DNA from: Notospermus geniculatus
Lineage: Eukaryota; Nemertea; Pilidiophora; Heteronemertea; Lineidae
Assembly: GCA_002633025.1 (NCBI GenBank)
Contig: NMRB01001816.1
Span: 76,210-140,209, forward strand
DNA length: 64,000 nucleotides
Direction: 5' to 3'
This document shows, piece by piece, positions 1 through 9,335 of the stretch (within the stretch, counting starts at the first letter, position 1; each line of letters starts with the position of its first letter). The notes beneath the pieces were generated by a model. The model did not search any database. It saw only the letters and a program-made list of their open reading frames with translations, and was not told the DNA's origin. The translations under genes and the position numbers were made by a program.

Positions 1-299
1 AAATATCCACATGCGATCTGATCGAATCCGATTGTGGTTCAAAGCACTTGCGTGTAAACGCTGCCCAGTGCGGTCCAATGTGGATTTTGGACCACATACG
101 ACCACATTCAAATCTCGTCTAAACGCAAATGAGACCCGTACGGGTCGATCGGATCCAATCGGATCGAATCTGAATGTGGTGTTTTGGCTTGTCGTCTAAA
201 CGGCTCTAATGTCGACAATTTCTTGAGGACTCAATGGGTACATGTATTTAAAGAGCGTATCTCGCCTTACGAGCTGTAATTCAAAACGTCAGTCTAAAA
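1..299. other. left edge, imperfect inverted segment
   Basis: No gene is seen. Positions 19-36 and about 152-172 are imperfect inverted copies built on GATCGAATCCGAT, so this may be the inside of a small foldback element. No target duplication can be defined. Confidence 0.3.
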
Positions 300-605
300 T
301 CCTGGGACCTGTTTCAAAACGTGACTTTAAAGCTGACCTATCCGCACAAAAAGCCCCCATGCGACGAGCAAGAGAATTGCAAATGCCCTGCAAACACCTC
401 AAACGAAGGCTCAGAGCATGATATACCCCACGACGCCAGGAGGGCGCCACCTTATTTGCCTTCGAGCTTTGGAGGTGTCAACATCCTCTGGTGAGCTCCG
501 GCTGAACAATTTTCTGAAAGAAAAAAATTGACCCAGCTGGGAGTCGAACCCGTGCCCTGTTTTCTTTGCTCCACCGTCTTACCCGTTCGGCCACCGAACT
601 TGTTG
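300..605 (-). mobile_element. tRNA-derived SINE, copy A
   Basis: Read on the minus strand, a tRNA-like head has an A box (TGGCCGAACGG, 593-583) and a B box (GGGTTCGACTC, 551-541). A T-rich tract and a body down to about 300 follow. The body is repeated in the opposite orientation at 9120-9320, also behind a tRNA-like head, so both are copies of one SINE family transcribed by RNA polymerase III. The copy ends in GGGACCTGTTTC-type text. It is not a functional tRNA gene, because no cloverleaf closes. Confidence 0.75.
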
Positions 606-626
606 GAAGGCTTCTCTTGTTTTCTC

Positions 627-1110
627 TTATTAAGACCGCCACACACCCACAGTGTGGCGGTCTTCCTTGTTTTTACTGGAATTCTCTGGATCTCTGAATC
701 TCTCCATCCAATCTGGTGGTTTCGAGTCAATAACTCAAGAATTAAGCCATGTATCGCCACAAAACTTTCTGGGTGTGTACATATGTGCAAAAGACAGGTC
801 GAGTTCGTTTCCTGGCTTCATCCAAAAACGTTAAAGTATGAATTTTGATGAATTTTCAACGGTTGTTAAAACAGCGCAAGCCAAGGGGATTCCCCGTGTG
901 ACCGATTTAGAAGCATGAGTCACATCTACAAATAACCCTGTAGCATTTCATCCACGTGCAGAGAACGGAGCATGCGCATTGGGCAAATGCTTGTTCCTAC
1001 ATCTGCCGCTTCACTCATGCGGCGCTACTGTCCGTTTATGCTTTCCTGTCTCCTCTACCATGTCTACGCTCTCGAAATCATCAAAATAGCGACATCTGCG
1101 AAGGTAAATT
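627..1110 (+). repeat. promoter-like repeat with hairpin head, copy A
   Basis: The segment opens with the stem-loop AAGACCGCC...GGCGGTCTT (632-663) followed by CTTCCTTG. It then carries blocks shared with 14153-14575: the phrase CCATCCAATCTGGTGG, an ATGCGCA palindrome and GCGGCGCTACTGTCCGTT. A GT splice donor follows GCGAAG at 1103. It could be the promoter and first noncoding exon of the small gene at 1798, or a mobile repeat that carries such a region. Confidence 0.5.
970..978. promoter_or_regulatory. NRF1-like palindrome GCATGCGCA
   Basis: GCATGCGCA matches the core of the NRF1/alpha-PAL site common in metazoan housekeeping promoters. The same word, followed by TTGG, occurs at 14452-14460 in the homologous segment. 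Function is inferred from the motif only. Confidence 0.35.
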
Positions 1111-1745
1111 TTGTTTAATACTGTTTAATATAGATTGTACTACTGAAGAGTTAGTTGGTATCATGCCAAAACCTGAAGGCGAGGTTAACGGTCAAATCTC
1201 AGGAGGGCTCTGATTGGTACATCGATTTCCCGATGTGGCTCAATACAGAAATTCATGCGAAAGCTTCCAGGGGTAGTGGCGTAGTCTTTATGACGTACGT
1301 GGAGTTCCAGGATGCCTGCCCTAGGCCAAAAAGGGTCTTCTAGGTAAGCACAGGAGCCAGCAGCCTAGGCAGGCCTAGCATAACATAGGGGCCTAGGCCT
1401 AGGCCTACTATACTAGTACTTACTCCTCAGTCAGGTTTGTTTATCCCTTGCTGGCATGTCATGGCTGTCTTCCGTAGAATGTCTGTAGCTATGGCATAGG
1501 CCTACATTGTACACAGGTAACAGGGCAATGTGAGGTCATGGATATTGGCACACTGAGCACACTACCCACGACCCGGTAGGCATCTTGGCCTACCGGTAGG
1601 CCTACATTGTAGGCGTAGGGCCTAGTGTGTACATGCCTGCGACACTAATCATGTCAGCCTAAGCCCATATCAATTTATCAATATCATGGTGCACTTGGCC
1701 CATTCGTGATTGACAGGTCTTAAGTTTTCCTGTTTTCATCTACAG
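1111..1745. other. noncoding, TAGGCCTA-rich stretch
   Basis: No coding signal. It is rich in the palindromic word AGGCCT (1365-1412 and 1580-1625). If the small gene is real, this is its first intron, between a donor at 1104 and an acceptor ending at 1745. Confidence 0.4.
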
Positions 1746-1797
1746 GTACCGGTATACATGTCAATGAATATACACCACAGAGTCCTTCATTTGAACC

Positions 1798-2236
1798 ATG
1801 GACAAGCCGGCAGAAAGTAGCATTATGGCAGACGATGCCAGCAATTTTGAGGATTTGTTGGCAAATCTTAGGAAGACCTCAACAGGTGCCCCTTCAGAGG
1901 TGAGGGAGCTGGTGAAGAAGATTGTTGACCATCCTGTTGTGGAGCAGCTTAGACCTACGAATGCACCTGCTGCAATTGCAGCCATTCAACAGCAGCAACG
2001 CCAACGGGTTGTACGGGCACAACCCACCAATGTGAACATAGTCAATCATTTGTTGCATGATGCAGCTACATGCCTCCCTAAAGCAGTGAACATTAATCAA
2101 GAAATGACCCGGTTGTTTACACCGACAGGAGGTTTCAGGACCAGCAGAAGGGGGAAAAGGACCCAAGCAGCTGCTGCAACTGGCAGTGCCAGCATGGCAG
2201 CTACCAGTGCCCAAAAAACTGCAAAGCCAAAGAAAG
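1798..2236 (+). CDS. hypothetical protein, small Gln/Ala/Lys-rich (main coding exon)
   Basis: An open frame starts at ATG 1798 (context ACCATGG, a good Kozak match). It is preceded by a plausible acceptor (TTTTCATCTACAG, exon from 1746) and ends at a GTAACA donor after 2236. The 146 residues begin with an acidic helix-like region, have QQQQRQR near residue 65 and end in a basic Ala/Lys-rich tail. I do not recognise the family. If the donor is unused, the frame runs to a stop at 2268. Splicing to the acceptor at 8348 would add one residue and a stop, followed by an untranslated exon with AATAAA at 8558. The Ty3/gypsy element at 2302 would then lie in its last intron. It could also be a fortuitous open frame. 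Confidence 0.45.
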
Positions 2237-2301
2237 GTAACACTGATATCCTGAATTTGGAAACATGACACACAGTGTTCAATATGTCAAATGTTGTCCA
2301 C

Positions 2302-2450
2302 TGATACGGTATTGTGGGCCAGAATGCCGTGAGAATGAAGAGAGACAATGGGTTCATCAAAGCATGGCGTGTATTCAGTTTAACTGACAAGTTGACCGAT
2401 AGGGGTCAGACACGTTGCACTGGTACAGTGTGTTCCAAAATATCGTAACA
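2302..2450 (-). repeat. 3' LTR of Ty3/gypsy element
   Basis: It matches 7678-7832 almost throughout, with a small gap near the CCAAAA tract, and has TG...CA ends in the element's orientation. Confidence 0.9.
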
Positions 2451-2465
2451 TCTTCCCTTTTTTCG
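2451..2465 (-). promoter_or_regulatory. polypurine tract
   Basis: On the minus strand AAAAAAGGGAAGA directly abuts the 3' LTR start, as expected for the plus-strand primer of an LTR retrotransposon. Confidence 0.8.
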
Positions 2466-2735
2466 ATGAAGAATATGTTTCCGTTCTTTTGCTTGTTAAC
2501 CACAGCCAAGAGATGAATTTACAATAAACATGATGAACACAACTGAAAATGAATTACTGTTCAACTCCAACTTGTTGAATTGGCTTAAAGCGGTCTGTTC
2601 GTGCCGAGTCAAAGATTCCACAGCACCGTTTCCGGAGCGGCCGCCGCAATGCATTTACCAGTTGTTGTTACGAATAAAACGGGACGTTTTATTATTTTTG
2701 GTTCACTTTGGACAGACACGAGCAATCCGCTTTAA

Positions 2736-3116
2736 AGCGAATGGCTCGCGGGGTTTGTTGTGGCGCCATGACAGTTGGTCATCGATATGAAGCACCATTT
2801 TGAGAAAAAGGCAAAAGAAGGATTTTAGTTTAATGGGAAATGCATTAGACAGCCAAACTTCGGAGGCGTATTCTGCAAAATCTGCCGCTTCAAAACCAAT
2901 GGGAATAGTACAAAATGTACATCTTGACCTACTGAATTTGAAAACGTCATTAACCCATTTTAACAAATTTTTAATGGAACCTCGTCCCCAGTGTTTACAT
3001 TCGCATATCTGCACTGGTGTTGCATATGGCTGGAGCACGGCTTTGCCTGGAGGCTAGATTCACTCTCTATGGAAGGTACCACCAAAAATGTAAACAAACC
3101 CCGCGAGCCATTCGCT
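2736..3116. mobile_element. TTAA-flanked MITE inside the gypsy 3' region
   Basis: Terminal inverted repeats AGCGAATGGCTCGCGGGG...CCCCGCGAGCCATTCGCT are bounded by TTAA on both sides (2732-2735 and 3117-3120). A TTAA duplication is known for piggyBac and Kolobok superfamilies. The interior shows no transposase, so it is nonautonomous. Confidence 0.75.
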
Positions 3117-3309
3117 TTAATCGTTTGTTTTACGTAATGAATTGTCCACGCTTTAGGACAGTCCAAAATTCAAGCGCATAGAATGATGAGGTCCTGAATG
3201 TCATTCACGTATGGATCTGGCGCACAATATGACGAAATGAATATCATCTTTCAATATGGTATATTCCTTCACCTAGACTCGGCGTAATGGTAAACTGTCT
3301 CTTGGATTA

Positions 3310-3975
3310 CTACTTTGTAACAAAGTCCTTCAGGTGCGTAGGCGGCTTGGAACTCCGTCCACTTCTGGTTGTCGTGACTGCTTGGCTGGGCGTTGAATGG
3401 CGTTCAGCGACTCCATTCGTGTTGTTGTTAGTACTGGACCCGTTTCGTTCCTTGCTGGGTTTCTGCTCACTGTTGTCATTCGAACGGATGCGGTTATTGT
3501 CTGTTCGTAGCGTGTTCGGATGGCAGTCTTCATTATGACGGATTCCGTCGTTCTCGGGAGCGGCTGAATGTTCTGTTTCCACCGGGTCTGAGCGGAACGA
3601 CTCAGGTGTAGGACGCAAGAATCTTCTATTTCTGCGAAGTTTTGTGCCATCACTCAGCGTTACGTCGTAGGATCGAATGCCAGATGCTTTGTCTATTTTA
3701 CCCTTTTGCCATTCTTTCACATGTGGTCTTATTGGTTGTACCCTTACTGTTTCGTCTGCCCTTAACTCTCTCAAGTCCTTCGCAGATCTGTCGTACAGTC
3801 GGCACTGTTTCTCCTGTTTTGCTCTTTTCATCTTCGTCACATTCTCTTGGACTTCGGGTTTTAGATGTCTTTCCTTCACGGGTAGGAGTGTCCTTGTTCG
3901 TCTCTGCATTAACCGTTGCGCGGGTGAAGTATTCATGCCTTCCGTGGGAGTATTACGAATTTGTAGCAATGCCAA
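3310..3975 (-). pseudogene. integrase C-terminal part, Ty3/gypsy
   Basis: A 221-residue frame continues the integrase after an insertion. It contains a basic region and a beta-rich stretch around VRVQPIRPHVKEWQKGKI typical of the domain after the catalytic core, then a hydrophilic Asn/Arg/Ser-rich tail and a stop. The upstream catalytic core lies at 4165 onward, separated by a foldback and a single n. Identification rests on position and on the style of Mag-clade integrase tails. Confidence 0.7.
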
Positions 3976-3999
3976 ATGGAGATCTTCTCCTGTCTTTCT

Positions 4000-4163
4000 G
4001 GGACCTTATTCACGAAGCTTCCGCAAGGACTTACGGTACCGTAAGTCATACTTACGGTGCCGCAAATATTTCCACGGTATTCACAAAGCCACCGTAACTT
4101 TGCGGATCCTTAAATCAGCACCGCAAATCTGCGGGAGCTCCTGAGCCATCCGTAAATGTTAAG
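4000..4163. mobile_element. GGGACC-type foldback inserted in integrase
   Basis: It begins GGGACCTTATTCACGAAG, the same outer text as the element at 19947. It contains several short internal inverted segments such as CTTACGGTACCGTAAG. The expected right end is missing where the assembly has a single n at 4164. Confidence 0.6.
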
Positions 4164-4164
4164 N

Positions 4165-4985
4165 CATGGCGGGCCATGTTTTGTTTCAGCTTCTGTATAA
4201 CTTCTGAGGCAGTCTTCGTGCTGAGGTTGTCCAACTCGAAAAAGTCGCTGAAGTAGTCAACCGTTACCAGGTAGGTTTCCTCATGAATGGAGAAGAGATC
4301 CACTCCTAGTTTGCTCCATGGCAGACTTGGTATGCTGTGAGGATGTAATGTTTCTTTTTGTTGTTTGCTCTGCATCTCGTTGCAAGTTTCGCAAGCGTTT
4401 ATCATGTCGGCAATTTCTGCGTTAATAGATGGCCAATAGACATAGTCTCTTGCTCTCCTCCGGCAGCTTTCAATGCCGTCATGTGGTTGGTGAAGTTTTT
4501 TCAGGATGTCTCTCCTCATGGCTGTCGGTACAACACACTGTTGTTGTCCTCTGTAGATGACGTCGCTTTCTACAGAAAGCTCATCACGAATGTTGAAATA
4601 CGGTAGGCAGGCTCTTGGTGTGTCCCGTCGGTGGTGCGGCCATCCTGACAAGATGGTGGACTTCAGCTCTTGTAGGTGATCATCGCTCATCGTCGCTAGG
4701 CGAATTTCGTTCAGTGTCCCACTTGAGACTGGAGCGAAGTCTGACATCCGGGTGTTCTCAAGATGGAGGACTGTATCTCTGTTAGAATCCTGCACATAGG
4801 CTCTGCTGAGTGTGTCGGCCAAATACATCTCTTTACCAGGCTTGTACTTTATTTCCAGGTCATACTGCTGTAGGCTCAGGAGCATATCCTTTGTAACCGC
4901 TTTGGGGCTGCTAACAGGGCTTTCTTCTGGATTGACTCTAGGGGGCGGTGATCTGATTCAACCAGTACCTTTCTTCCACAGGTGT
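4165..4985 (-). pseudogene. RNase H end and integrase core, Ty3/gypsy
   Basis: Reading leftward, the frame begins with the end of the RNase H domain (VESDHRPLES then LADTLSRAY). It continues into the integrase zinc-binding region (LHQPHDG followed by CETCNEMQ) and the first catalytic aspartate region (LGVDLF). It is cut at n 4164, before the second aspartate and the glutamate. At its upstream end it is fused to reverse transcriptase without the intervening palm sequence, which marks an internal deletion. Confidence 0.85.
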
Positions 4986-5636
4986 ATTGATTCCACTCCG
5001 GGGGTACCGTTAATCACCTGGTCTAGGGGGCGTTGGAAGATTTCGGAAGCAGGTTTAATACCAAAGGGCATGCGAAGCCACTTGTACCGTCCAAAAGGCG
5101 TTCCAAATGTCGTGAGATTTGATGATTCATCACCGAGTTCTACGTGCCAATATCCGTTTTTTGACGTCCAAGACCGAATACACCTTGACCTTTGCTAATT
5201 TCGGGAGTAGATCATCGATGACCGGTAAAGGGTAATGACTGCGTTTCAAGGCTGTGTTAAGCGGCTTGGGGTCGATGCAGATTCTTAAGGATCCGTTTGG
5301 TTTCTTTACGGCAACTAGGCTGGATACCCAATCTGTCGGTGTGTCAAATCTCTCAATTACTTTGAGCTTTTCTAGTCTGTCCAATTCCTTCTTGAGGGGA
5401 TCTTTAAGAGCGATGGGTACCTTTCTGACATACTGCTTTACTGGTGGTATCTTCTCATCAACATCAAGATGTTGGGGTTCCCCTTTGAAGCAACCAATCC
5501 CACCATCAAAGACATCTGGGTATTTCTCCTTGAGGTCCTCTTTTGTGAGTTCTGCAGTCGAGTCTATGGCGGCAATGTTGTCATGTACCTCTATCAGTTT
5601 CATGTGTTGCGTGGCTCGAGCACCTAGAATAGGCAC
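4986..5636 (-). pseudogene. reverse transcriptase N-terminal half, Ty3/gypsy
   Basis: The fingers and palm start is clear: KYPDVF near the front, then VAVKKPNGSLRICIDPKPLN and YSVLDVK. After a one-base frameshift in an A run (near 5165), WLRMPFGIKPASEIFQR follows. The sequence stops at GTPGVESI, just before the place where the catalytic aspartate pair belongs. The active site is therefore absent. Confidence 0.9.
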
Positions 5637-5692
5637 AGCTTTTCCTTCTACTACTATGAACTCAGTTCTGTACTTCTTCCTGTTCCTTGGGT

Positions 5693-6287
5693 TCAGCAGC
5701 TTGAGAACGCACTTCCCTTTGGGTGTAATTTTGTCGATCCATAAGCAGTCAGTTCAGTTTCAGTTGGCTTTATGTCAGTTCCAAGTGGTAGATCAAGTTC
5801 ACTGACAACATTGCAGGTTGCGCCACAGTCAACTTGGAATCGTATGGTGCATTCAGACTTTTCACCCACTTGCATTTTAGCAAAGATCTTTCGCTTGTAG
5901 TAGTCTTTATCAGTCGAGTTGATTGCAAAAACATCGAATTCATCGGTGTCTGTCTCTGTACTGGAGTCATCTTCTTCAGTGTCGGTATCATCATCATCAT
6001 AGAGAACACGGACATGTCGTCTGGACTTGCTTTTGTTGTGACATTTGCTGCTGAAGTGTCCAGTTTGGCTGCATGAGTTGCATGCTTCGTGTAGAGCCGG
6101 ACATTTATTCCGGTCTCTTTCATGTCTGTAGCCGCAGTATTTGCATTCAAATTTTAAAAGTGTCACACGTGAATGGTCGGTAGGTGTACTGCCACCGGTG
6201 GTCTTCTGACGCGATTTCTCGTGTTCGTCTCCTCTGCGAGTTTTCTTCTGAGATTTTTCTTCGTATTGGGAATGAGATCGAGATCTG
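5693..6287 (-). pseudogene. gag zinc knuckle and aspartic protease, Ty3/gypsy
   Basis: The frame contains a CCHC knuckle (CNSCSQTGHFSSKC), an acidic Asp/Glu/Thr tract and the protease motif VDCGATCNVV, in which Cys replaces the usual Ser/Thr after the catalytic Asp. A frameshift near 5715 separates it from the reverse transcriptase frame. Its first 70 residues lie in the 210-bp block duplicated at 6605-6814. Confidence 0.85.
6078..6287. repeat. 210-bp direct repeat, left copy
   Basis: It matches 6605-6814 over 210 bp with about six visible differences. The two copies flank 317 bp that include a SINE. Confidence 0.9.
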
Positions 6288-6604
6288 GCATTTTTGTCCA
6301 GGTATGCACTGGGAAACATTTGGGTACCATGGTCAATTGGTCAACATGTTGCCAAAAATGTTGGCGAAAAGTCGCGGGCCACGAAAATCATTGTTTATTT
6401 ACAGTACCGGGATTCGAACCCACGCCTCCACATAAGGCAACACCGCCAGCATTGAGGGAAAGCGTGCACACCACTGTGCTAAATCCCCATCTTCAAAAAA
6501 GATGGTTCAATAGCCAGCTTAATGCATGGAGTCCCTCAATACCCTGGGGAAACGCGGACCCGTGGTGACACCTTATTATTGACCAACTAACGAATTTTAT
6601 GTCA
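6288..6604 (-). mobile_element. tRNA-derived SINE between the duplicated gag blocks
   Basis: On the minus strand the hairpin-forming head CCATCTTTTTTGAAGATGG precedes an A box (TAGCACAGTGG, 6482-6472) and a B box (GGGTTCGAATC, about 6422-6412). The same head precedes the SINE at 10797, so they belong to one family. Confidence 0.75.
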
Positions 6605-6814
6605 TTGCATGCTTCGTGTAGAGCAGGACATTTATTCCGGTCTCTTTCATGTCTGTAGCCGCAGTATTTGCATTCAAATTTTAAAAGTGTCACACGTGAA
6701 TGGTCGGTAGGTGTACTGCCACCGGTGGTCTTCTGACGCGATTTCTCGTGTTTGTCTCCTCTGCGAGTTTTCTTGTGAGATTTTCCTTCGTATTGGGAGT
6801 GAGATCGAGATCTG
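6605..6814. repeat. 210-bp direct repeat, right copy
   Basis: Second copy of 6078-6287. It carries the region before the zinc knuckle of gag, and the frame runs off into the inserted sequence. Confidence 0.9.
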
Positions 6815-7420
6815 TTCGAGAGTTTATGGACTGACTCGCCAGAAGCGCTGGCTTTCATCGCCTTTACTTGAGCACTTGTAGATTCAGCAGCGCGACAGAT
6901 ATCTATGCAGGATTTGAGTGTGAGCTTATCTTGTTGAAGTAATTTCTTCCTGACGCTGTCATCCACTATGCCACAGACAAGTCGATCACGTAAGTTCATC
7001 CTTGAGACTTTGAAAATCACATGTTTGAGCTAAGATTATTAGCTGAGTGCAGTACTCATCAATTGACTCTCCCTGCTTTTGTGAGCGATTATTGAAAACA
7101 TATCTCTCATAAATCGTGTTTGTGACGCCTAAGCAGTATTTTTCCTTAAGTTCCAGAACTTTCGTAATGTCCTTTTTGTGGTCCTCCTCCTCAAAGGGTA
7201 GACCATTGTAGATGTCAAGGGCATCTGCCCCAATGCAAGTAATGAAAGTGGCAGTCCTATATTCCTTATCCTTGTTTCTCAAATCAGTCACTATTTCATA
7301 CGAATCCCAAACTTGGCGCCATGTCTTCCAGTTAACTGCCAAATTTCCTTTGACATCAAGTTTGTGTGGCAAAGGCACTGAGCTTTGAATGGTCGCACTC
7401 GCTGAGGCAGGATCAGGCAT
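6608..7420 (-). pseudogene. gag polyprotein, Ty3/gypsy
   Basis: A start at 7420 opens a 144-residue frame with the Trp-rich capsid start (WKTWRQVWDSYE) and the YRTATFITCIGADAL region of Mag-like gag. A frameshift near 6988 moves translation to the next frame, which continues through RDRLVCGIVDDSVRKKLL and a Ser/Arg/Lys-rich linker to the duplicated block. The product would be the particle-forming protein. Confidence 0.85.
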
Positions 7421-7658
7421 GTTTCACAGAAGGCAGTGTAATGGTACCGGTATGCTAGACAATGTCCTGGGGACGAGGTTATTCTAGTACATTCGAGCGT
7501 GCTGGCCCCTGGAAAGATTCGTTTAGACAGGCTGGGAACGAGGTTCAAACCACATGCCAATGCGAATGTGTTCGTTTCAGTGGTTTTGTAGGGTAGAGCA
7601 ACAAAACCAGAGGTTGAAAGTGTCATGTAGGGTTTCTTGAGATAACTTGAGTTATTTT
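7421..7658 (-). other. 5' leader of the gypsy element
   Basis: Untranslated region between the primer-binding site and the gag start. Confidence 0.6.
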
Positions 7659-7677
7659 CGACGCACTTCTGACACCA
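7659..7677 (-). promoter_or_regulatory. primer-binding site, tRNA-Leu
   Basis: Directly after the 5' LTR the minus strand reads TGGTGTCAGAAGTG, complementary to the 3' end of animal tRNA-Leu (CACTTCTGACA plus CCA). Confidence 0.8.
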
Positions 7678-7832
7678 TGATACGATACTGTGGGCCAGAA
7701 TGCCGTGAGAATGAAGAGAGACAATGGGTTCATCAAAGCATGGCGTGTATTCAATTTAACTGACCAGTTGACCGATAGGGGTCAGACACGTTGCACTAGT
7801 ACAGTGTGTTCCAAAAACTAAGTATCGTAACA
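7678..7832 (-). repeat. 5' LTR of Ty3/gypsy element
   Basis: Partner of the 2302-2450 LTR. It carries the promoter and polyadenylation functions of such elements, although no clear TATA or AATAAA can be assigned. Confidence 0.9.
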
Positions 7833-8348
7833 CACACCACAGCCGCTGTCACCATCATGGTCACTGAATTAGACAGCTCAGGCCTACCCCTACATTTCAC
7901 AGCCCCTGGCATGCGTTAATCGTATCATATTGCACATTCGACTCGTTGGCAATGGTCAACATACTCTGCATCATCATTGGACATTGATCGTGTAGACGGC
8001 CTGAGAAGATTGTCACTGTGATCAAAGTGAAGAGTGCAAGAAGAGTGTCTGTAGGCTACTGTTAGGCCTATAGGCGTAGGGGGCCTACTGTAGTGTCTAC
8101 TTGGCTGTGTGTGTACATGATAATACTAGTATAGCTTACGTGCAGTGCACTGCTTTGCATATGCTACTAACAGTCATTCGTTGTACCGGTAGGCCTAGTT
8201 GCCTGCTGTACTGCTGACTCTTTTTCCCGTGTCAAACCAAATCACTAGGCCAAGCTAAAAATTATCGATAGGGGCCTACATAAATACATGTAGACATGGT
8301 AGATAGGCCTACTGCCAAGACATGCACATCTTCCTTTTCTCTTTTCAG
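7833..8348. other. noncoding, AGGCCT/TAC-rich
   Basis: No coding signal. It ends in a pyrimidine-rich acceptor (TTCCTTTTCTCTTTTCAG). Confidence 0.4.
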
Positions 8349-8580
8349 CATGAAAATGAAAATAGCCAAAGTTTTCAAAAGAGAATGCACCCAAAAGATC
8401 CATCTTGCTACCTACTGCCATTGGACTTGATGTTGTTGGCTACAAGAGATGTCTGCAGTCGAAAACAGTCATGATGGAATCAGGAGCAGCGAGGGTTTTG
8501 TCACAACATGAACATTAGTTAGATGATCTGTATTTTGTACAATTTGATAATGACAAAAATAAAACATCCCATTTTTTCCT
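8349..8580 (+). other. candidate terminal exon with AATAAA
   Basis: A good acceptor ends at 8348 and AATAAA lies at 8558-8563. If joined to the exon ending at 2236 (phase 1), the frame stops immediately (GCA TGA), so the exon would be almost all 3' UTR. Transcript evidence is needed to accept it. Confidence 0.35.
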
Positions 8581-8723
8581 TTCAATTCAACGCGTGTCTT
8601 CTGTACGCCTACGTTAAATGTATGTTAAAAATTTATGATGACCTCTTGATGTCCAACTCACGCTCAAGATTCCATGTCCACCGGAACTAAGGTGCAAAGT
8701 CCTGACAGACTGGTTCCACACCA

Positions 8724-8796
8724 GGGCCTGGTTTCTCAACAAAATCTTTTGTTGAGATTATTTTCCCCAACTTAGGATTTTTCAAGAAACCAGCCC
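8724..8796. mobile_element. 73-bp GGGCC-type foldback
   Basis: The ends GGGCCTGGTTTCTCAA and TTCAAGAAACCAGCCC are inverted copies. The interior has AACAAAATCTTTTGTTG, itself a hairpin. Confidence 0.6.
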
Positions 8797-9040
8797 AGAG
8801 TCTGCAAGTACCATACATGGATGCCACTGCCAAATAATGCCAACATTCTGATATTGCTCATCTCAACCATCCAGAACAATACCTCTCATTAACTGACTGT
8901 CGAAACCTCTGTTTGTGTCCAGTGGCGGTCTGCAAATTGGCTGTAAAGCCAATTTCTAGTTCGTAATCGTAGTATTATTACGTAAGTCGAAGGTCTACAT
9001 CTATGACAAACACAAATCATGTCTCTGTCAGCTGGCTCGT

Positions 9041-9335
9041 TGGCCGAGTGGATAGAGTGGTGGATTACAAATCGGAAGAAGATTGACGGATCGAATCCCG
9101 TCTATAAGTACAAATGAGTACAATTTTTTTTCTTTGAGTAGTGTGAGAGGTATGCGGAGATGTTGACAGCTCTGTTGCCTGAAGACAAATAAGGTGGCGC
9201 CCTCCTGGCGTTGTGGGGTATATCATGTTCTGAGCCTTCGTTTGAGGTCTCTGCAGGGCGTTTGTAATTCTCTTGCTCGTCGCATGGGAGCTTTTTGTGC
9301 GGATAGGTCAGCTTTAAGTTATTAATGGTACCTTT
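9041..9335 (+). mobile_element. tRNA-derived SINE, copy B (left part)
   Basis: A box TGGCCGAGTGG (9041-9051) and B box GGATCGAATCC (9088-9098) are followed by a T tract and a body matching copy A at 300-520 in reverse. Its tail is interrupted near 9335 and resumes near 10203, ending AAGTCACTTTATGAAACAGGGCCC at about 10233. Confidence 0.75.

Larger units (their letters stand above)
2302..7832 (-). mobile_element. Ty3/gypsy LTR retrotransposon, Mag/SURL-like, defective
   Basis: The element is about 5.5 kb with 149/155-bp LTRs beginning TGTTACGATA and ending ATCA in its own orientation. A primer-binding site complementary to tRNA-Leu and a purine tract are present. Remains of gag, protease, reverse transcriptase, RNase H and integrase follow in canonical Ty3 order on the minus strand. 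It is inactive: there are frameshifts in gag (near 6988) and pol (near 5715 and 5165), the reverse transcriptase core is deleted at about 4985, and three secondary insertions are present (2736-3116, 4000-4163, 6288-6604). No exact target duplication is visible: the flanks are TCCAC on the left and CACAC on the right. Confidence 0.9.

Noticed and set aside
3287-4144. Several + strand open frames
   Set aside because: Antisense shadows of the gypsy integrase.
9041-9107. tRNA gene
   Set aside because: A and B boxes are present, but the arms do not close into a cloverleaf and the sequence runs into a repeated body; it is a SINE head.
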